From Coleofasciculus sp. FACHB-T130 (lineage in GTDB: Bacteria > Cyanobacteriota > Cyanobacteriia > Cyanobacteriales > FACHB-T130), in NCBI RefSeq assembly GCF_014695375.1, contig NZ_JACJOG010000037.1, positions 186,001 through 250,000 of the forward strand: a stretch of DNA of 64,000 nucleotides, given 5' to 3'. Position 1 is the first letter of the stretch. Each line of letters opens with the position of its first letter. Made by a program: the position numbers and the translations under genes. Of this stretch, positions 33,563 to 42,811 are shown piece after piece. The notes beneath the pieces are model-generated. The model did not search any database. It was not told the origin of the DNA and worked only from the letters and a program-made list of their open reading frames with translations.

Positions 33563-34081
33563 ATGCCCGACAAAGCCCTCATCACCAAACCGATTAATCA
33601 ACCCACAGAAATCTTAAGCCAGTTGCACAGCGGACAGCTCCTCCGGGTCAATGGTTGTCGCAGCAGCGCCTTAATTATCTGTCATCGCCACCATGCAGAA
33701 TTGGCGGGTCCTGGTGCAGGGATTGGCAGTCTGTTTGATATTAATTGTAGCCGGGTGATTCCCATTGGAAACCCGTCAGTGGTTTGCCCTGAGTCTCGCG
33801 CCGAGCGACAAAAAGCTTATGAAATTCGGCAACAATGGATTCGCTTTACTCAAAAAGCAATGGAGTATTGCGTCCCGTTGCAGCGTGCCCGTGTCATTTT
33901 AGTTGTATTTGAAAAATACTTTGGTCTTGAAGCGACTGCCCAAATGCCGGATGAGATTCTAGCTCAATTGGTGGGAGTTTTGCCAAAAACAATCCAAATG
34001 GCGCGTCGAGTGACTAGCAAGCCCTGTGAGAGTAACCCAAAGCAATCTACAGTCAAGGTGTTAAGTCTAACAGAAGGATGA
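33563..34081 (+). CDS. Hypothetical protein with structured leader
   Basis: This 172-residue soluble protein begins PDKALITKPINQPTEILSQL. A Gly/Cys/His-rich stretch (LIICHRHHAELAGPGAGIGSL, about 38-60) is followed by a helical half (ERQKAYEIRQQWIRFTQKAM, then LPKTIQMARRVTS). Four cysteines and the HRHH cluster could bind metal, but no known motif is matched. The ATG lies directly against a 14-bp stem that could control translation. The gene before it is also unknown. No function is assigned. Confidence 0.65.
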   Translation: MPDKALITKPINQPTEILSQLHSGQLLRVNGCRSSALIICHRHHAELAGPGAGIGSLFDINCSRVIPIGNPSVVCPESRAERQKAYEIRQQWIRFTQKAMEYCVPLQRARVILVVFEKYFGLEATAQMPDEILAQLVGVLPKTIQMARRVTSKPCESNPKQSTVKVLSLTEG

Positions 34082-34211
34082 GAGATGAAAGGATTCGTTG
34101 ATTCGTCTTCTTGTCTCCTTACTGTAACCTGCCTTTAGCAAGGATAAAGTAGGAAAGAAGTACAGAACGAACAATTCCTTCATCGTTCATCCTTCGCCAG
34201 CAGGCTGGTGA

Positions 34212-34313
34212 CTAGATCAGCTTGATGGCGCGGAGACCGAAATACAGCCCCACAGCAACAGCAAAAGCACCACCCAAAAGTAAGAAATAAGCGATCGCTC
34301 CAGAGATTTCCAT
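34212..34313 (-). CDS. petL: PetL, cytochrome b6f small subunit
   Basis: This 33-residue single-helix protein reads MEISGAIAYFLLLGG, then an Ala/Val helix and a GLYFGLRAIKLI end. The short N-terminus, one transmembrane helix and the terminal GLRxxKLI are the signature of cyanobacterial PetL, which stabilises the cytochrome b6f complex in the thylakoid membrane. A weak GGAA lies 5 bases before the ATG. It is divergent from aroB, with 90 bp between the starts. Confidence 0.75.
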   Translation of the reverse strand: MEISGAIAYFLLLGGAFAVAVGLYFGLRAIKLI

Positions 34314-34403
34314 TTTTCCGATAGAACGCAATATCCACCATTGAAACATCAAGTGGAGTAGAATACAGCCCACGGGCGCTTGTTGGTTGATGGGGTTTGG
34401 TTT

Positions 34404-35507
34404 ATGGAATCGGTGATTCGGGTTAATTTACCGCAGCAGGCTTACGAAATTGCGATCGCATCTTCTGGTCTAGGGCAACTAGGCGCTAAGATGACCAGTT
34501 TGAACTTGGGGAAGAAAGTGTTGGTTGTTTCTAACCCAGAAATTTTTCGGCACTATGGTCAAGAAGCGATCGCATCCCTGAAAGAAGCTGGTTTTGACGT
34601 TACCGAACTAACCCTTCCCGCTGGCGAACGCTACAAAACCCTCGACTCTGTCCAAAAAATCTACGACGCTACCTTAGAAAATCGCCTAGAACGCTCTTCA
34701 ACGCTTGTTGCGGTAGGCGGTGGCGTAATTGGTGATATGACTGGCTTTGCTGCCGCTACTTGGCTGCGGGGAATTAACTTCGTACAAGTTCCGACAACAC
34801 TCTTATCAATGGTTGATGCTGCCATTGGCGGCAAAACCGGCGTTAATCATCCCCAAGGAAAAAATTTAATTGGTGCCTTCCATCAGCCGCGGCTGGTTTT
34901 AATTGACCCAGAGGTGCTGAAAACTTTGCCAGTGCAAGAGTTTCGGGCGGGGATGGCAGAGGTGATTAAGTATGGGATTATCTGGGATGCTGATTTATTT
35001 GAGCAGATGGAGCGATCGCCATATCTTGACTCACTCCCCTCTCTAGACGCTGGTTTATTACAAGAAATCCTGGCGCGATCCTGCCAAGCCAAAGCCGATG
35101 TCGTCAGCAAAGATGAAAAAGAAGCCGGACTCCGCGCCATTCTCAACTACGGTCACACCATCGGTCATGCTGTAGAAAGCTTAACCGGCTACCGTGTCGT
35201 GAACCACGGGGAAGCAGTAGGGATTGGGATGGTCGCGGCGGGTCAGATTGCGGTTAACCTTCAGATGTGGGACAAGGCAGACGCCCAACGTCAAGATGCC
35301 CTAATTCAAAAAGCCGGATTACCCACCCAGCTACCAGCAGGGCTAGACATCGAAGCAATTATTGAGACGCTGCAAACCGATAAGAAAGTGAAAGATGGAA
35401 AGGTGCGGTTTGTCCTTCCCACCCAGATTGGGGCAGTAACTGTAACCGACCAAGTGCCGTCAGATGTAATACGACAGGTGCTGCAACAAATGGTTACTCA
35501 CCAGTAA
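34404..35507 (+). CDS. aroB: AroB, 3-dehydroquinate synthase
   Basis: AroB catalyses the second step of the shikimate pathway: NAD-dependent, zinc-containing cyclisation of DAHP. The 367-residue protein shows the NAD-binding [15 protein letters not shown] (about 104-118), the signature [21 protein letters not shown] (about 129-149) with substrate residues, and the zinc ligands EVIKYGII and [11 protein letters not shown]. The ATG at 34404 gives the usual N-terminus; a TTG eight codons earlier is also open. It is divergent from petL. Confidence 0.95.
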   Translation: MESVIRVNLPQQAYEIAIASSGLGQLGAKMTSLNLGKKVLVVSNPEIFRHYGQEAIASLKEAGFDVTELTLPAGERYKTLDSVQKIYDATLENRLERSSTLVAVGGGVIGDMTGFAAATWLRGINFVQVPTTLLSMVDAAIGGKTGVNHPQGKNLIGAFHQPRLVLIDPEVLKTLPVQEFRAGMAEVIKYGIIWDADLFEQMERSPYLDSLPSLDAGLLQEILARSCQAKADVVSKDEKEAGLRAILNYGHTIGHAVESLTGYRVVNHGEAVGIGMVAAGQIAVNLQMWDKADAQRQDALIQKAGLPTQLPAGLDIEAIIETLQTDKKVKDGKVRFVLPTQIGAVTVTDQVPSDVIRQVLQQMVTHQ

Positions 35508-35577
35508 TTTGTAAGCGCAAAAAGCTACACTAAGCCAACTGTTTTCGTCAAACGTCTCTGTTTATAGGGGCTTTCCG

Positions 35578-35820
35578 ATGACTCACTTTGGCATCATCTG
35601 TCCTACCGCCTCCGGTCATCTCAACCCGATGACGACTTTAGGCTAAGAATTGGTTTCTCGCGGTCATCGCGTCACTCTATTCGGGAAGCCTGTATTGGCG
35701 TTGCATTAACTGAGCAAGGGTCTTTGGGCGCTCTTGAGCGCATTAGTTATGGCGTTCTTATCAAATATTTACTCGGAGATGGCGATCGCAGCCGTCTTTT
35801 TTTGCCTAGACGCTTAACAT
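35578..35820 (+). pseudogene. Remnant of an MGT-type glycosyltransferase gene
   Basis: An ATG at 35578 opens MTHFGIICPTASGHLNPMTT, the classic start of UDP-glucosyltransferase-like (MGT/UGT) enzymes; a TAA follows at 35644, and the same frame goes on with ELVSRGHRVTLFG, the expected next helix and strand, to another stop. In a second frame, residues like ALTEQGSLGALERISYG continue to about 35820. The rest of the enzyme (about 400 residues expected) is missing. It lies between aroB and ndhD. Confidence 0.75.
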
Positions 35821-36014
35821 AAAAATTTTTAAATTAACATATTGCAACATTTAAACAACTAGAGCTATATTCGTAGGGTAAGTATAAATTCCTAAGACAT
35901 CACTTCTGATTGAGTCTATACAGGAAACTTTGGCGAAGTACAGGTTGCTCTGTTGAGTGCCTGCAATACGCCACCTAAATGCCGCAATATCGCCTCAACC
36001 TTGGGTAGGTTCTG

Positions 36015-37625
36015 ATGATCAGTACTCAATTTCCGTGGCTCACCACGATTATTCTGCTGCCGTTACTCGCTTCCTTCGCCATCCCCGTACTACCGGATAA
36101 AGACGGCAAGACCGTCCGCTGGTACGCATTGGGAGTAGCGTTAGTAGATTTTGCTCTGATTGTTTATACCTTTTGGCGTCACTACGACTTAAAAAACCCA
36201 ACATTTCAGTTAGTTGAAACCTATTCTTGGGTGCCTCAACTCGGTCTAAATTGGTCTGTAGCGGTGGATGGGCTGTCTATGCCGTTGATTGCTTTGACCG
36301 GCTTAGTCACCACCCTGGCTATCTTCGCGGCTTGGAACGTTACAAATAAGCCACGTTTGTTTTACTTCCTGATGCTGGCAATGTACAGCGCCCAGATTGG
36401 TGTTTTTGCTGCTCAGGATATGCTTTTGTTCTTCCTGATGTGGGAACTAGAGTTAGTGCCAGTGTACCTGCTCATCTCCATTTGGGGAGGGCCAAAACGC
36501 CAGTATGCTGCAACCAAATTTATCCTTTACACTGCCTTAGGCTCGGTGTTCATTTTAGTTGCCGGTTTAGCGATGGCTTTCTATGGCGATACCGTCACCT
36601 TTGACATGGCGGAACTGGCAGCCAAGCATTACCCCTTAGCCTTAGAACTTCTTGCCTATGCTGGTTTCTTGATTGCCTTCGGCGTCAAACTGCCAATCTT
36701 CCCCCTGCACACTTGGCTACCTGATGCTCACGGTGAAGCTTCCGCCCCCGTCTCGATGATTTTGGCTGGGGTGTTGCTGAAAATGGGCGGCTATGCGCTA
36801 ATCCGCATGAATATCGAAATGCTGCCTAGCGCCCATGTTTATTTCGCCCCAGTACTCGTGATATTGGGTGTCGTCAACATTGTCTATGGTTCTTTAAACG
36901 CTTTTGCTCAAGGCAATCTCAAACGACGGCTAGCTTGTTCTTCGATTGCCCACATGGGCTTTGTACTGATTGGAATTGCCTCGTTCACTGACTTAGGGCT
37001 AAACGGTGCAGTTCTGCAAATGGTTTCCCACGGGTTGATTGCAGCGGCGCTGTTCTTCCTCTCAGGCGTTACCTACGAACGCACCCACACCCTGATGATG
37101 GAAAAAATGGGGGGCATGGCGAAACAAATGCCTAAAGTCTTTGCTTTGTTCACCGCCGGTTCAATGGCTTCTCTCGCCTTACCAGGGATGAGTGGATTTG
37201 TCGGGGAATTGACAGTCTTTTTAGGCTTCACCATGAGCGATGCTTACAGTTCCACTTTCAAAGTAGTGGTAGTATTGCTGGCTGCGGTGGGATTAATTTT
37301 GACGCCAGTTTATTTGCTCTCTATGCTGCGGCAGGTGTTCTACGGTAAGCAACATCAAGAGTTGGTAACAGATTTAGTCTTGCTGGATGCCCAGCCGCGC
37401 GAGGTGTTTATTGCCGCTTGCTTAATTATTCCGATTATCGGAATTGGTTTCTATCCCAAGGTGGCAACTCAAACCTACGATGTGAAGACTGTAGCGATCG
37501 CTGCCCAAGTTCACAATGTACTGCCTCTAGTCGCTCAAACCAAAGCGCCTCTCTACTCGCGCGGTTTGGTTGCACCAACTTTACCCGCGACTGCGGCTGG
37601 AAATTTGCTGAGTGCAGCCGAGTAA
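36015..37625 (+). CDS. ndhD1: NdhD, NDH-1 complex subunit 4 (NdhD1 type)
   Basis: This 536-residue, roughly 14-helix subunit belongs to the thylakoid NDH-1 complex, which handles respiration and cyclic electron flow. The beginning ([20 protein letters not shown], then [17 protein letters not shown]) is that of NdhD1 rather than the CO2-uptake NdhD3/D4 forms. Proton-pathway motifs include [14 protein letters not shown] (Glu), [30 protein letters not shown] (Lys) and [10 protein letters not shown]. The C-terminal 60 residues are a variable tail. The gene is not preceded by ndhF here, so it stands alone with its own terminator. The 500-base upstream gap holds its promoter and a glycosyltransferase remnant. 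Confidence 0.95.
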   Translation: MISTQFPWLTTIILLPLLASFAIPVLPDKDGKTVRWYALGVALVDFALIVYTFWRHYDLKNPTFQLVETYSWVPQLGLNWSVAVDGLSMPLIALTGLVTTLAIFAAWNVTNKPRLFYFLMLAMYSAQIGVFAAQDMLLFFLMWELELVPVYLLISIWGGPKRQYAATKFILYTALGSVFILVAGLAMAFYGDTVTFDMAELAAKHYPLALELLAYAGFLIAFGVKLPIFPLHTWLPDAHGEASAPVSMILAGVLLKMGGYALIRMNIEMLPSAHVYFAPVLVILGVVNIVYGSLNAFAQGNLKRRLACSSIAHMGFVLIGIASFTDLGLNGAVLQMVSHGLIAAALFFLSGVTYERTHTLMMEKMGGMAKQMPKVFALFTAGSMASLALPGMSGFVGELTVFLGFTMSDAYSSTFKVVVVLLAAVGLILTPVYLLSMLRQVFYGKQHQELVTDLVLLDAQPREVFIAACLIIPIIGIGFYPKVATQTYDVKTVAIAAQVHNVLPLVAQTKAPLYSRGLVAPTLPATAAGNLLSAAE

Positions 37626-37663
37626 TTTACTCGACTGTCCTTAGAAATAAATCGTGCTGATTT

Positions 37664-37690
37664 AAGGAGCCATGAAGATGGCTCCTTTTT
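37664..37690 (+). terminator. Terminator after ndhD
   Basis: A 10-bp perfect stem AAGGAGCCAT/ATGGCTCCTT with a GAAG tetraloop is followed by a T run, 38 bases past the stop. Confidence 0.9.
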
Positions 37691-37742
37691 TCTTCTGAAT
37701 GGAGCCGAATGAGTAGGTTGTGGGGGAATGCAGGAGCGATCG

Positions 37743-37904
37743 CTATTTTCTCGAAATAATAATCCACACCGCATGAATGATTCCGGGAAAATAACCTAGA
37801 AAAGTCAAGACGAGATTGATCCAAAAGTCTCTTCCAAAGCCAACTTGCAAGAAAACGCCCAGCGGTGGCACAAAAATAGCGATCAGGATACGGAAGAAAT
37901 CCAT
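37743..37904 (-). CDS. Pmp3/YqaE-family small membrane protein
   Basis: This 53-residue protein has two hydrophobic helices: FFRILIAIFVPPLGVFLQVG and, after FWINLVL, a second ending in GIIHAVWIIIS. The PPLGVFLQxG and the GYFPGIIHAxWII endings are the hallmarks of the Pmp3/UPF0057 (YqaE) family, small stress-induced plasma-membrane proteins linked to ion homeostasis. AAAGGTG lies 6 bases before the ATG. It is convergent with ndhD. Confidence 0.88.
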   Translation of the reverse strand: MDFFRILIAIFVPPLGVFLQVGFGRDFWINLVLTFLGYFPGIIHAVWIIISRK

Positions 37905-38341
37905 AAAAACACCTTTTGAGAATTAATGGGAATATTTTCTAGGATCTCATTGATTTGGGGAATTCTTCTCCCTATTCCGATAGAACTGTCAATCTATCGG
38001 TGAGTAGATAAAACAACTTTACTGTTATCTTTGCTACTAAAATGCTAAAAATCTTTAATGTTTAAAAATATTAAGTCAGTCGTCAGTAGAGAGGAATTTT
38101 GGGAACGGGAATCGCGGGCGATCGCCGAGAAGCAATGGTTTGTGTGAGACTATCGGGGAAATCCTCAAAACATCAAGCTGGGCTACATATTTATCAACAA
38201 GGCAGGAACTTTTTTGGGGAAAATCAGTCTAAGATGCGATGCTGCCCCAAAGAATATGAAGTTATTCTATTAAGAAAATAAAGGCACAAATAAGCAGAGC
38301 TATTATTGCAACAAATCCGGCAAAATCTGAGCATTGCTGAT
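37905..38341. other. Intergenic stretch with one hairpin, no gene
   Basis: This is 437 bases before the histidine kinase gene. An 8-bp hairpin CCGATAGA/TCTATCGG (37977-38000) stands upstream of the Pmp3-type gene and could lie in its leader. A 60-codon frame at 38099-38281 has no support. Confidence 0.45.
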
Positions 38342-40477
38342 ATGGGTATTACTGCTGATACAGAAGCGTTGTCTAGGCGGCTAAAGGGTGCAATGGTAAA
38401 TGATCTAGACCAGCAGATTGAAGATTCCCTACAGCGGCTTGAGCATCTGTGGCAATGTGCTGGAAAGTTACCGATGTCTCACCAGGAGCCGCTCGTGGAT
38501 GCTCTGAAAAAACTATCGACCCAGCTGCAAGAAATGCAGGCCGTCATTGAGCAACTGCGCCAACAAATTCAGCAAGAATTTGCTAACAAAAATCACGCAG
38601 GACTCAAAGAACAGCAGCGTTCCCCAACCGAAGGTGAGTTTATTTTCCTTTCCACTCACCAAAAAGCTTTACAAGCAATCGAGCCTGCTTATAGCAACTC
38701 AGAGGTGGTTTCCCAGGGAAAGGGGATTGGCTTTTTGGTGACAAATCCAGAAGCCGTAATTTTATCAGCCAACCGGACTAGCGGTGAGTGGCTCGAAAGC
38801 GTTCAAGAAAGCTTAGTCGGTAAGGCGCTGGTGGAGTTCGTGGTCACGGATGCTCGTGACGACTTTCAGACTCAGCTCAGCGCCCTACAACAGGGATTTG
38901 TTGTCAATAACTGGGAAATCTGCCTGCAAACAAGGCAGGGTAGGACATTTAAGGCTATCGTCACTGTCGAGCCAGTGCAAGAGCCGCAACATCTGCAAGT
39001 CGTAGGTTTGCGCTGGCTGCTGCAACAAATGCTTCCGTGTCAAGCCGAGCGGGTAGTAGATTTTTCGGGGACAAATTGGGAGTGCGCCGATAGGGATCTA
39101 GAAAATCAGGTTGAGGGAAAAATTGCCCAAAATGATAGCGGGGTAAGGGATACGAGGTTGCAAAAAACGCTGTACGAGCAACCCCACGACCGGCTCAATC
39201 GCGATCGCACAATCCACTTGCAACAGATCCTTGACTTTGAAGCAATGCTTAAACGCATTACTGACAAAGTTCGTGATAGCCTCGACGAAAACCATATTTT
39301 GCAAACGGCTGTCGAAGAATTAACGTTAGTGTTGGGGATTGAAGGCTGCGATACAGCTTTATACGATGCCAATCAAACCACGGCAACAATCGCTCACGAA
39401 TACACCCAAGGATTGCCATCGGCACTAGGAAAAGTCGTCACAATTTCTGACCTTTTTCAAGACGATGCTCAATTACTGAAAGGTCAGTATTTCCAGTTTT
39501 GTTACCTAATCCCTGAGATTCGAGGATCGGTGGCTATCCTAGCTTGTCCGATTTTTGATAGCCAAGCAGTATTTGGGGATCTCTGGTTATTTAAGCGGCA
39601 GGAAGAAGCTTTCAACGAGCTAGAAATCCAGCTTGTGCAGCAAGTGGCGTCTCAATGCGCGATCGCAATTCGACAAGCTCGACTCTACCAAGCAGCACAA
39701 ACGCAAGTCGCAGAACTGGAAAAGCTGAATCGCCTCAAAGATGACTTTCTCAGTACCGTTCCCCATGAATTGCGATCGCCAGTTGCCAACATGAAAATGG
39801 CGATTCAGATGTTGGGGATTGCCTTGAATAAAGACCACGGACTGTTTGCAGAACTCTCGAAGCCGCCCGCAGAAAGAAACAAAGTGGCTCGCTACTTCCA
39901 TATTTTGCATAATGAATGCGAGCGAGAAACCAACTTGATCAACGATCTACTAGAGTGGCAGCGAATCAATGCAGAGATTCAGCCTTTGGTACTGACAAGC
40001 ATTCAGCTAGAAGATTGGCTTCCCACAATTGTAGAAACTTTTCAAAAGCCAGCCCAAGAACGCGATCGCCACTTAGAAATTCACCTTGAGTCCGAACTGC
40101 CTCCGTTAATTTGCGATCGCACCAGTTTAGGACGCATATTCAGCGAGTTACTCAACAATGCCTGCAAGTACACGCCATCAGCCGAACGGATTGCAGTAAA
40201 AGCACGTAGCGTCGCAGATAAGATGGAAGTGAGCGTAATAAATACTGGCGTGGAAATTCCAGCCAGCGAGCGCGAACGAGTATTTGAAAAGTTTTACCGG
40301 ATTCCCAACTCCGATCCCTGGAAGCAAGGCGGGACTGGCTTGGGACTGGCGCTGGTACAGAAATTGGTTGCCAATTTAGGAGGCACGATTCATCTAGAAA
40401 GTGCTGCCAATTACACTTGCTTTACAGTGTCGTTGCCGCTGAAGCCTTCGACTGTTACTGAAGCACAACCTTCCTGA
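38342..40477 (+). CDS. Sensor histidine kinase with PAS and GAF domains
   Basis: This is a cytoplasmic histidine kinase of about 711 residues. An N-terminal coiled coil (about 10-85) precedes a PAS-like domain (about 135-250; GFLVTNPEAVILSANRTSGE). A charged linker and a GAF domain follow (about 315-455), then the dimerisation domain with phospho-acceptor His in VPHELRSPVANMK (about 475). The ATPase domain has the N box LLNNACKYTP, a G1-like NTGVEIP, the F box FEKFYRI and the G2 box GGTGLGLALVQ. The GAF domain lacks an obvious chromophore cysteine pattern, so it is probably not a phytochrome. No response regulator is adjacent. A TTG at 38306 would extend it by 12 residues. Confidence 0.9.
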   Translation: MGITADTEALSRRLKGAMVNDLDQQIEDSLQRLEHLWQCAGKLPMSHQEPLVDALKKLSTQLQEMQAVIEQLRQQIQQEFANKNHAGLKEQQRSPTEGEFIFLSTHQKALQAIEPAYSNSEVVSQGKGIGFLVTNPEAVILSANRTSGEWLESVQESLVGKALVEFVVTDARDDFQTQLSALQQGFVVNNWEICLQTRQGRTFKAIVTVEPVQEPQHLQVVGLRWLLQQMLPCQAERVVDFSGTNWECADRDLENQVEGKIAQNDSGVRDTRLQKTLYEQPHDRLNRDRTIHLQQILDFEAMLKRITDKVRDSLDENHILQTAVEELTLVLGIEGCDTALYDANQTTATIAHEYTQGLPSALGKVVTISDLFQDDAQLLKGQYFQFCYLIPEIRGSVAILACPIFDSQAVFGDLWLFKRQEEAFNELEIQLVQQVASQCAIAIRQARLYQAAQTQVAELEKLNRLKDDFLSTVPHELRSPVANMKMAIQMLGIALNKDHGLFAELSKPPAERNKVARYFHILHNECERETNLINDLLEWQRINAEIQPLVLTSIQLEDWLPTIVETFQKPAQERDRHLEIHLESELPPLICDRTSLGRIFSELLNNACKYTPSAERIAVKARSVADKMEVSVINTGVEIPASERERVFEKFYRIPNSDPWKQGGTGLGLALVQKLVANLGGTIHLESAANYTCFTVSLPLKPSTVTEAQPS

Positions 40478-40605
40478 GAAATGTGCCTTACCCAAGCTGA
40501 CTAAACCGGCGATTATCGGTGTTTTTCCACTCCCATCGAGAGAGCAATTGATAATCTTAGATCCGTACTTTGATTTCTAGCATTTCATCCTGTTTCCAAC
40601 TAAAG

Positions 40606-40974
40606 TCAGCCGCCACTAATTTTCGCTTTGTAGCCCAAAGTTGCGAGAACTTGGACGAGTTTCTGAGTATGATCCCCCTGAATCTCAATCGCATTTTCCT
40701 TCACTGTGCCCCCCGTGCCGCACTGAGCTTTCAACTGTTTCGCTAGGGCTTCCAGTGTTTCTGGTTTTATCTGAAAGCCACTGATTACAGTAACAGTTTT
40801 GCCCTTTCTTCCTTTCCGAGATGCCTGAACCTTGAGGTTTTGCTGATTGGGCGGTAGTTCTGGCACGGGTCGTTCTAAGGCATCTGAATTATCGGTGTTT
40901 CCGAATTCCGAGTAGATAACGCGATTTTGAGCGGGTGTTTTAGAACTGGATGCTTTGCCCTTGGAAGAAGACAT
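40606..40974 (-). CDS. SUI1/YciH-family translation initiation factor-like protein
   Basis: This 122-residue protein has a disordered basic N-terminus (1-45) and an eIF1/SUI1 domain (about 55-122): ASRKGRKGKTVTVISGFQI, then LKAQCGTGGTVKENAIEIQG, the diagnostic GTGGTV loop. The bacterial YciH type modulates start-site selection and is not essential. It lies divergent to trpB, an arrangement common in cyanobacteria. Confidence 0.92.
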   Translation of the reverse strand: MSSSKGKASSSKTPAQNRVIYSEFGNTDNSDALERPVPELPPNQQNLKVQASRKGRKGKTVTVISGFQIKPETLEALAKQLKAQCGTGGTVKENAIEIQGDHTQKLVQVLATLGYKAKISGG

Positions 40975-41352
40975 AACAGTGAGTCAGGTAAAAGTTATTC
41001 AAGAACAGATTAGATCGAGGAGAAGCCGGAAATCTCTTCAAAATTTGGGCGCGAGCTTTGTCCGTGATTTATTTAGATATAGCAGCTCTCAATGAGAGTG
41101 TGAGATACATCTGGAAGAGCGCACCTATCTACCCTGTAGGGCAATTTTAGCGAATTTGTTAAATCTCGCCGCCAAAATCGAACCAGTCGCCGCCGCCGTC
41201 TTTAAATGCCACTCCAGTTCCCATCCCAACGGCTGCACCTCCCAGCCCCACTCTATCTCCGAGACACTAGAACCTTCCAGCACAGTAATTTTGTTTTGGA
41301 TAAACTCATCGAAACTATAATGAAGTTTGTGTTGTAATTCCCACAATTCGCT

Positions 41353-42603
41353 GTGACACGTACTCCCATTTCTCCTGATTCCCAAGAAACTGCTAACGCT
41401 TCTACACAACAACCCGATGCACTAGGGCGATTTGGACGATTTGGCGGCAAGTACGTGCCGGAAACGTTGATGCCAGCGCTGAGTGAGTTGGAAGCTGCTT
41501 TTCAACAATACCGAGCTGAACCCGCTTTCCAGCAGGAACTTCAAGGATTGCTGCGGGATTATGTGGGTCGTCCCAGCCCTCTTTATTTTGCCGAACGTTT
41601 GACGGCTCACCATGCAAAGCCAGATGGTACGGGGCCACAAATTTATCTGAAGCGGGAAGATTTGAACCATACGGGTGCCCACAAAATCAACAATGCTTTG
41701 GCTCAGGTATTGTTGGCAAAGCGAATGGGCAAGCAGCGGATTATTGCAGAAACGGGTGCCGGACAGCATGGCGTCGCTACAGCTACGGTTTGCGCTCGAT
41801 TTGGTCTGGATTGCGTCATTTATATGGGCGTCCAGGATATGGAACGGCAATCGCTGAATGTGTTTCGGATGCGGCTGATGGGGGCAGAGGTGCGCCCTGT
41901 GGCGGCGGGAACCGGAACGCTTAAAGATGCCACGTCAGAAGCCATTCGGGATTGGGTAACGAATGTAGAAACGACTCACTACATCTTAGGTTCGGTTGCA
42001 GGCCCTCACCCTTATCCGATGTTGGTGCGCGACTTCCATGCAGTAATTGGTCAGGAAACTCGCGCTCAAGCGATGGAGAAATGGGGCGGTTTGCCGGATA
42101 TTCTCCTAGCTTGCGTCGGCGGTGGCTCAAATGCGATGGGACTCTTCTACGAGTTTGTGAAAGACCCATCAGTCCGACTGATTGGAATTGAGGCGGCTGG
42201 TGAGGGTGTTGATACCGAGAAACACGCTGCCACTCTTACCAAGGGACGGGTGGGGGTTTTACACGGGGCGATGAGCTATTTGCTGCAAGATGAGGATGGT
42301 CAAGTGGTGGAGGCGCATTCTATCAGCGCTGGTCTAGATTATCCCGGCGTTGGCCCGGAGCATAGTTATCTCAAGGATGAAGGTCGAGCTGAATATTACA
42401 GCGTGACTGACCAAGAGGCTTTGGTAGCGTTTCGGAAGTTATCGCAGCTAGAGGGAATTATTCCAGCGTTGGAAACGTCTCACGCGATCGCTTACCTGGA
42501 TATTCTCTGCCCTCAACTGACTGGCAATCCCCGCATTGTCATCAACTGTTCTGGACGCGGCGATAAGGATGTGCAGACAGTTGCTAAAGTCCTGTCTCTT
42601 TAA
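41353..42603 (+). CDS. trpB: TrpB, tryptophan synthase beta subunit
   Basis: TrpB joins indole and L-serine to form tryptophan using PLP. The 416-residue protein has a variable first 24 residues, then the TrpB core: [16 protein letters not shown], the PLP lysine in [13 protein letters not shown], the catalytic Glu in [14 protein letters not shown], the phosphate-binding [10 protein letters not shown] and the C-terminal NCSGRGDKD. The start is a GTG at 41353. No trpA is adjacent, which is normal in cyanobacteria where trp genes are scattered. Upstream (41125-41350) nothing convincing is coded. Confidence 0.96.
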   Translation: MTRTPISPDSQETANASTQQPDALGRFGRFGGKYVPETLMPALSELEAAFQQYRAEPAFQQELQGLLRDYVGRPSPLYFAERLTAHHAKPDGTGPQIYLKREDLNHTGAHKINNALAQVLLAKRMGKQRIIAETGAGQHGVATATVCARFGLDCVIYMGVQDMERQSLNVFRMRLMGAEVRPVAAGTGTLKDATSEAIRDWVTNVETTHYILGSVAGPHPYPMLVRDFHAVIGQETRAQAMEKWGGLPDILLACVGGGSNAMGLFYEFVKDPSVRLIGIEAAGEGVDTEKHAATLTKGRVGVLHGAMSYLLQDEDGQVVEAHSISAGLDYPGVGPEHSYLKDEGRAEYYSVTDQEALVAFRKLSQLEGIIPALETSHAIAYLDILCPQLTGNPRIVINCSGRGDKDVQTVAKVLSL

Positions 42604-42637
42604 TGGCGATTAGCTCTCTTTTCAAATCGGTCATGGC

Positions 42638-42674
42638 TTAAGAGTAGTGAGTAATCTTTACCCACTACTCTTAA
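42638..42674. terminator. Bidirectional terminator between trpB and dnaB
   Basis: A 12-bp perfect stem TTAAGAGTAGTG with its complement has a 13-base loop and lies between two convergent genes. There is no long T-run, but the position fits shared termination. Confidence 0.65.
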
Positions 42675-42811
42675 TTCGTCATGAAACGAAACAAGGTGAA
42701 GTAGATTAATTAAAACCACCCTGTTTCACCCCAAAAGCGGAGACGGCTTTGAGGTGAGGTGGCGAGTGCATACATCACACTCAACTGAGAACCCCTATAG
42801 TGTTTCCATCC

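Noticed and set aside
38099-38281. A 60-codon frame before the histidine kinase
   Set aside because: No ribosome binding site and basic, unstructured composition.
41125-41412. A 95-codon minus-strand frame overlapping the trpB start
   Set aside because: It overlaps trpB by 60 bases on the other strand and lacks a ribosome binding site; the Trp-rich C-terminal part is odd but not recognisable.
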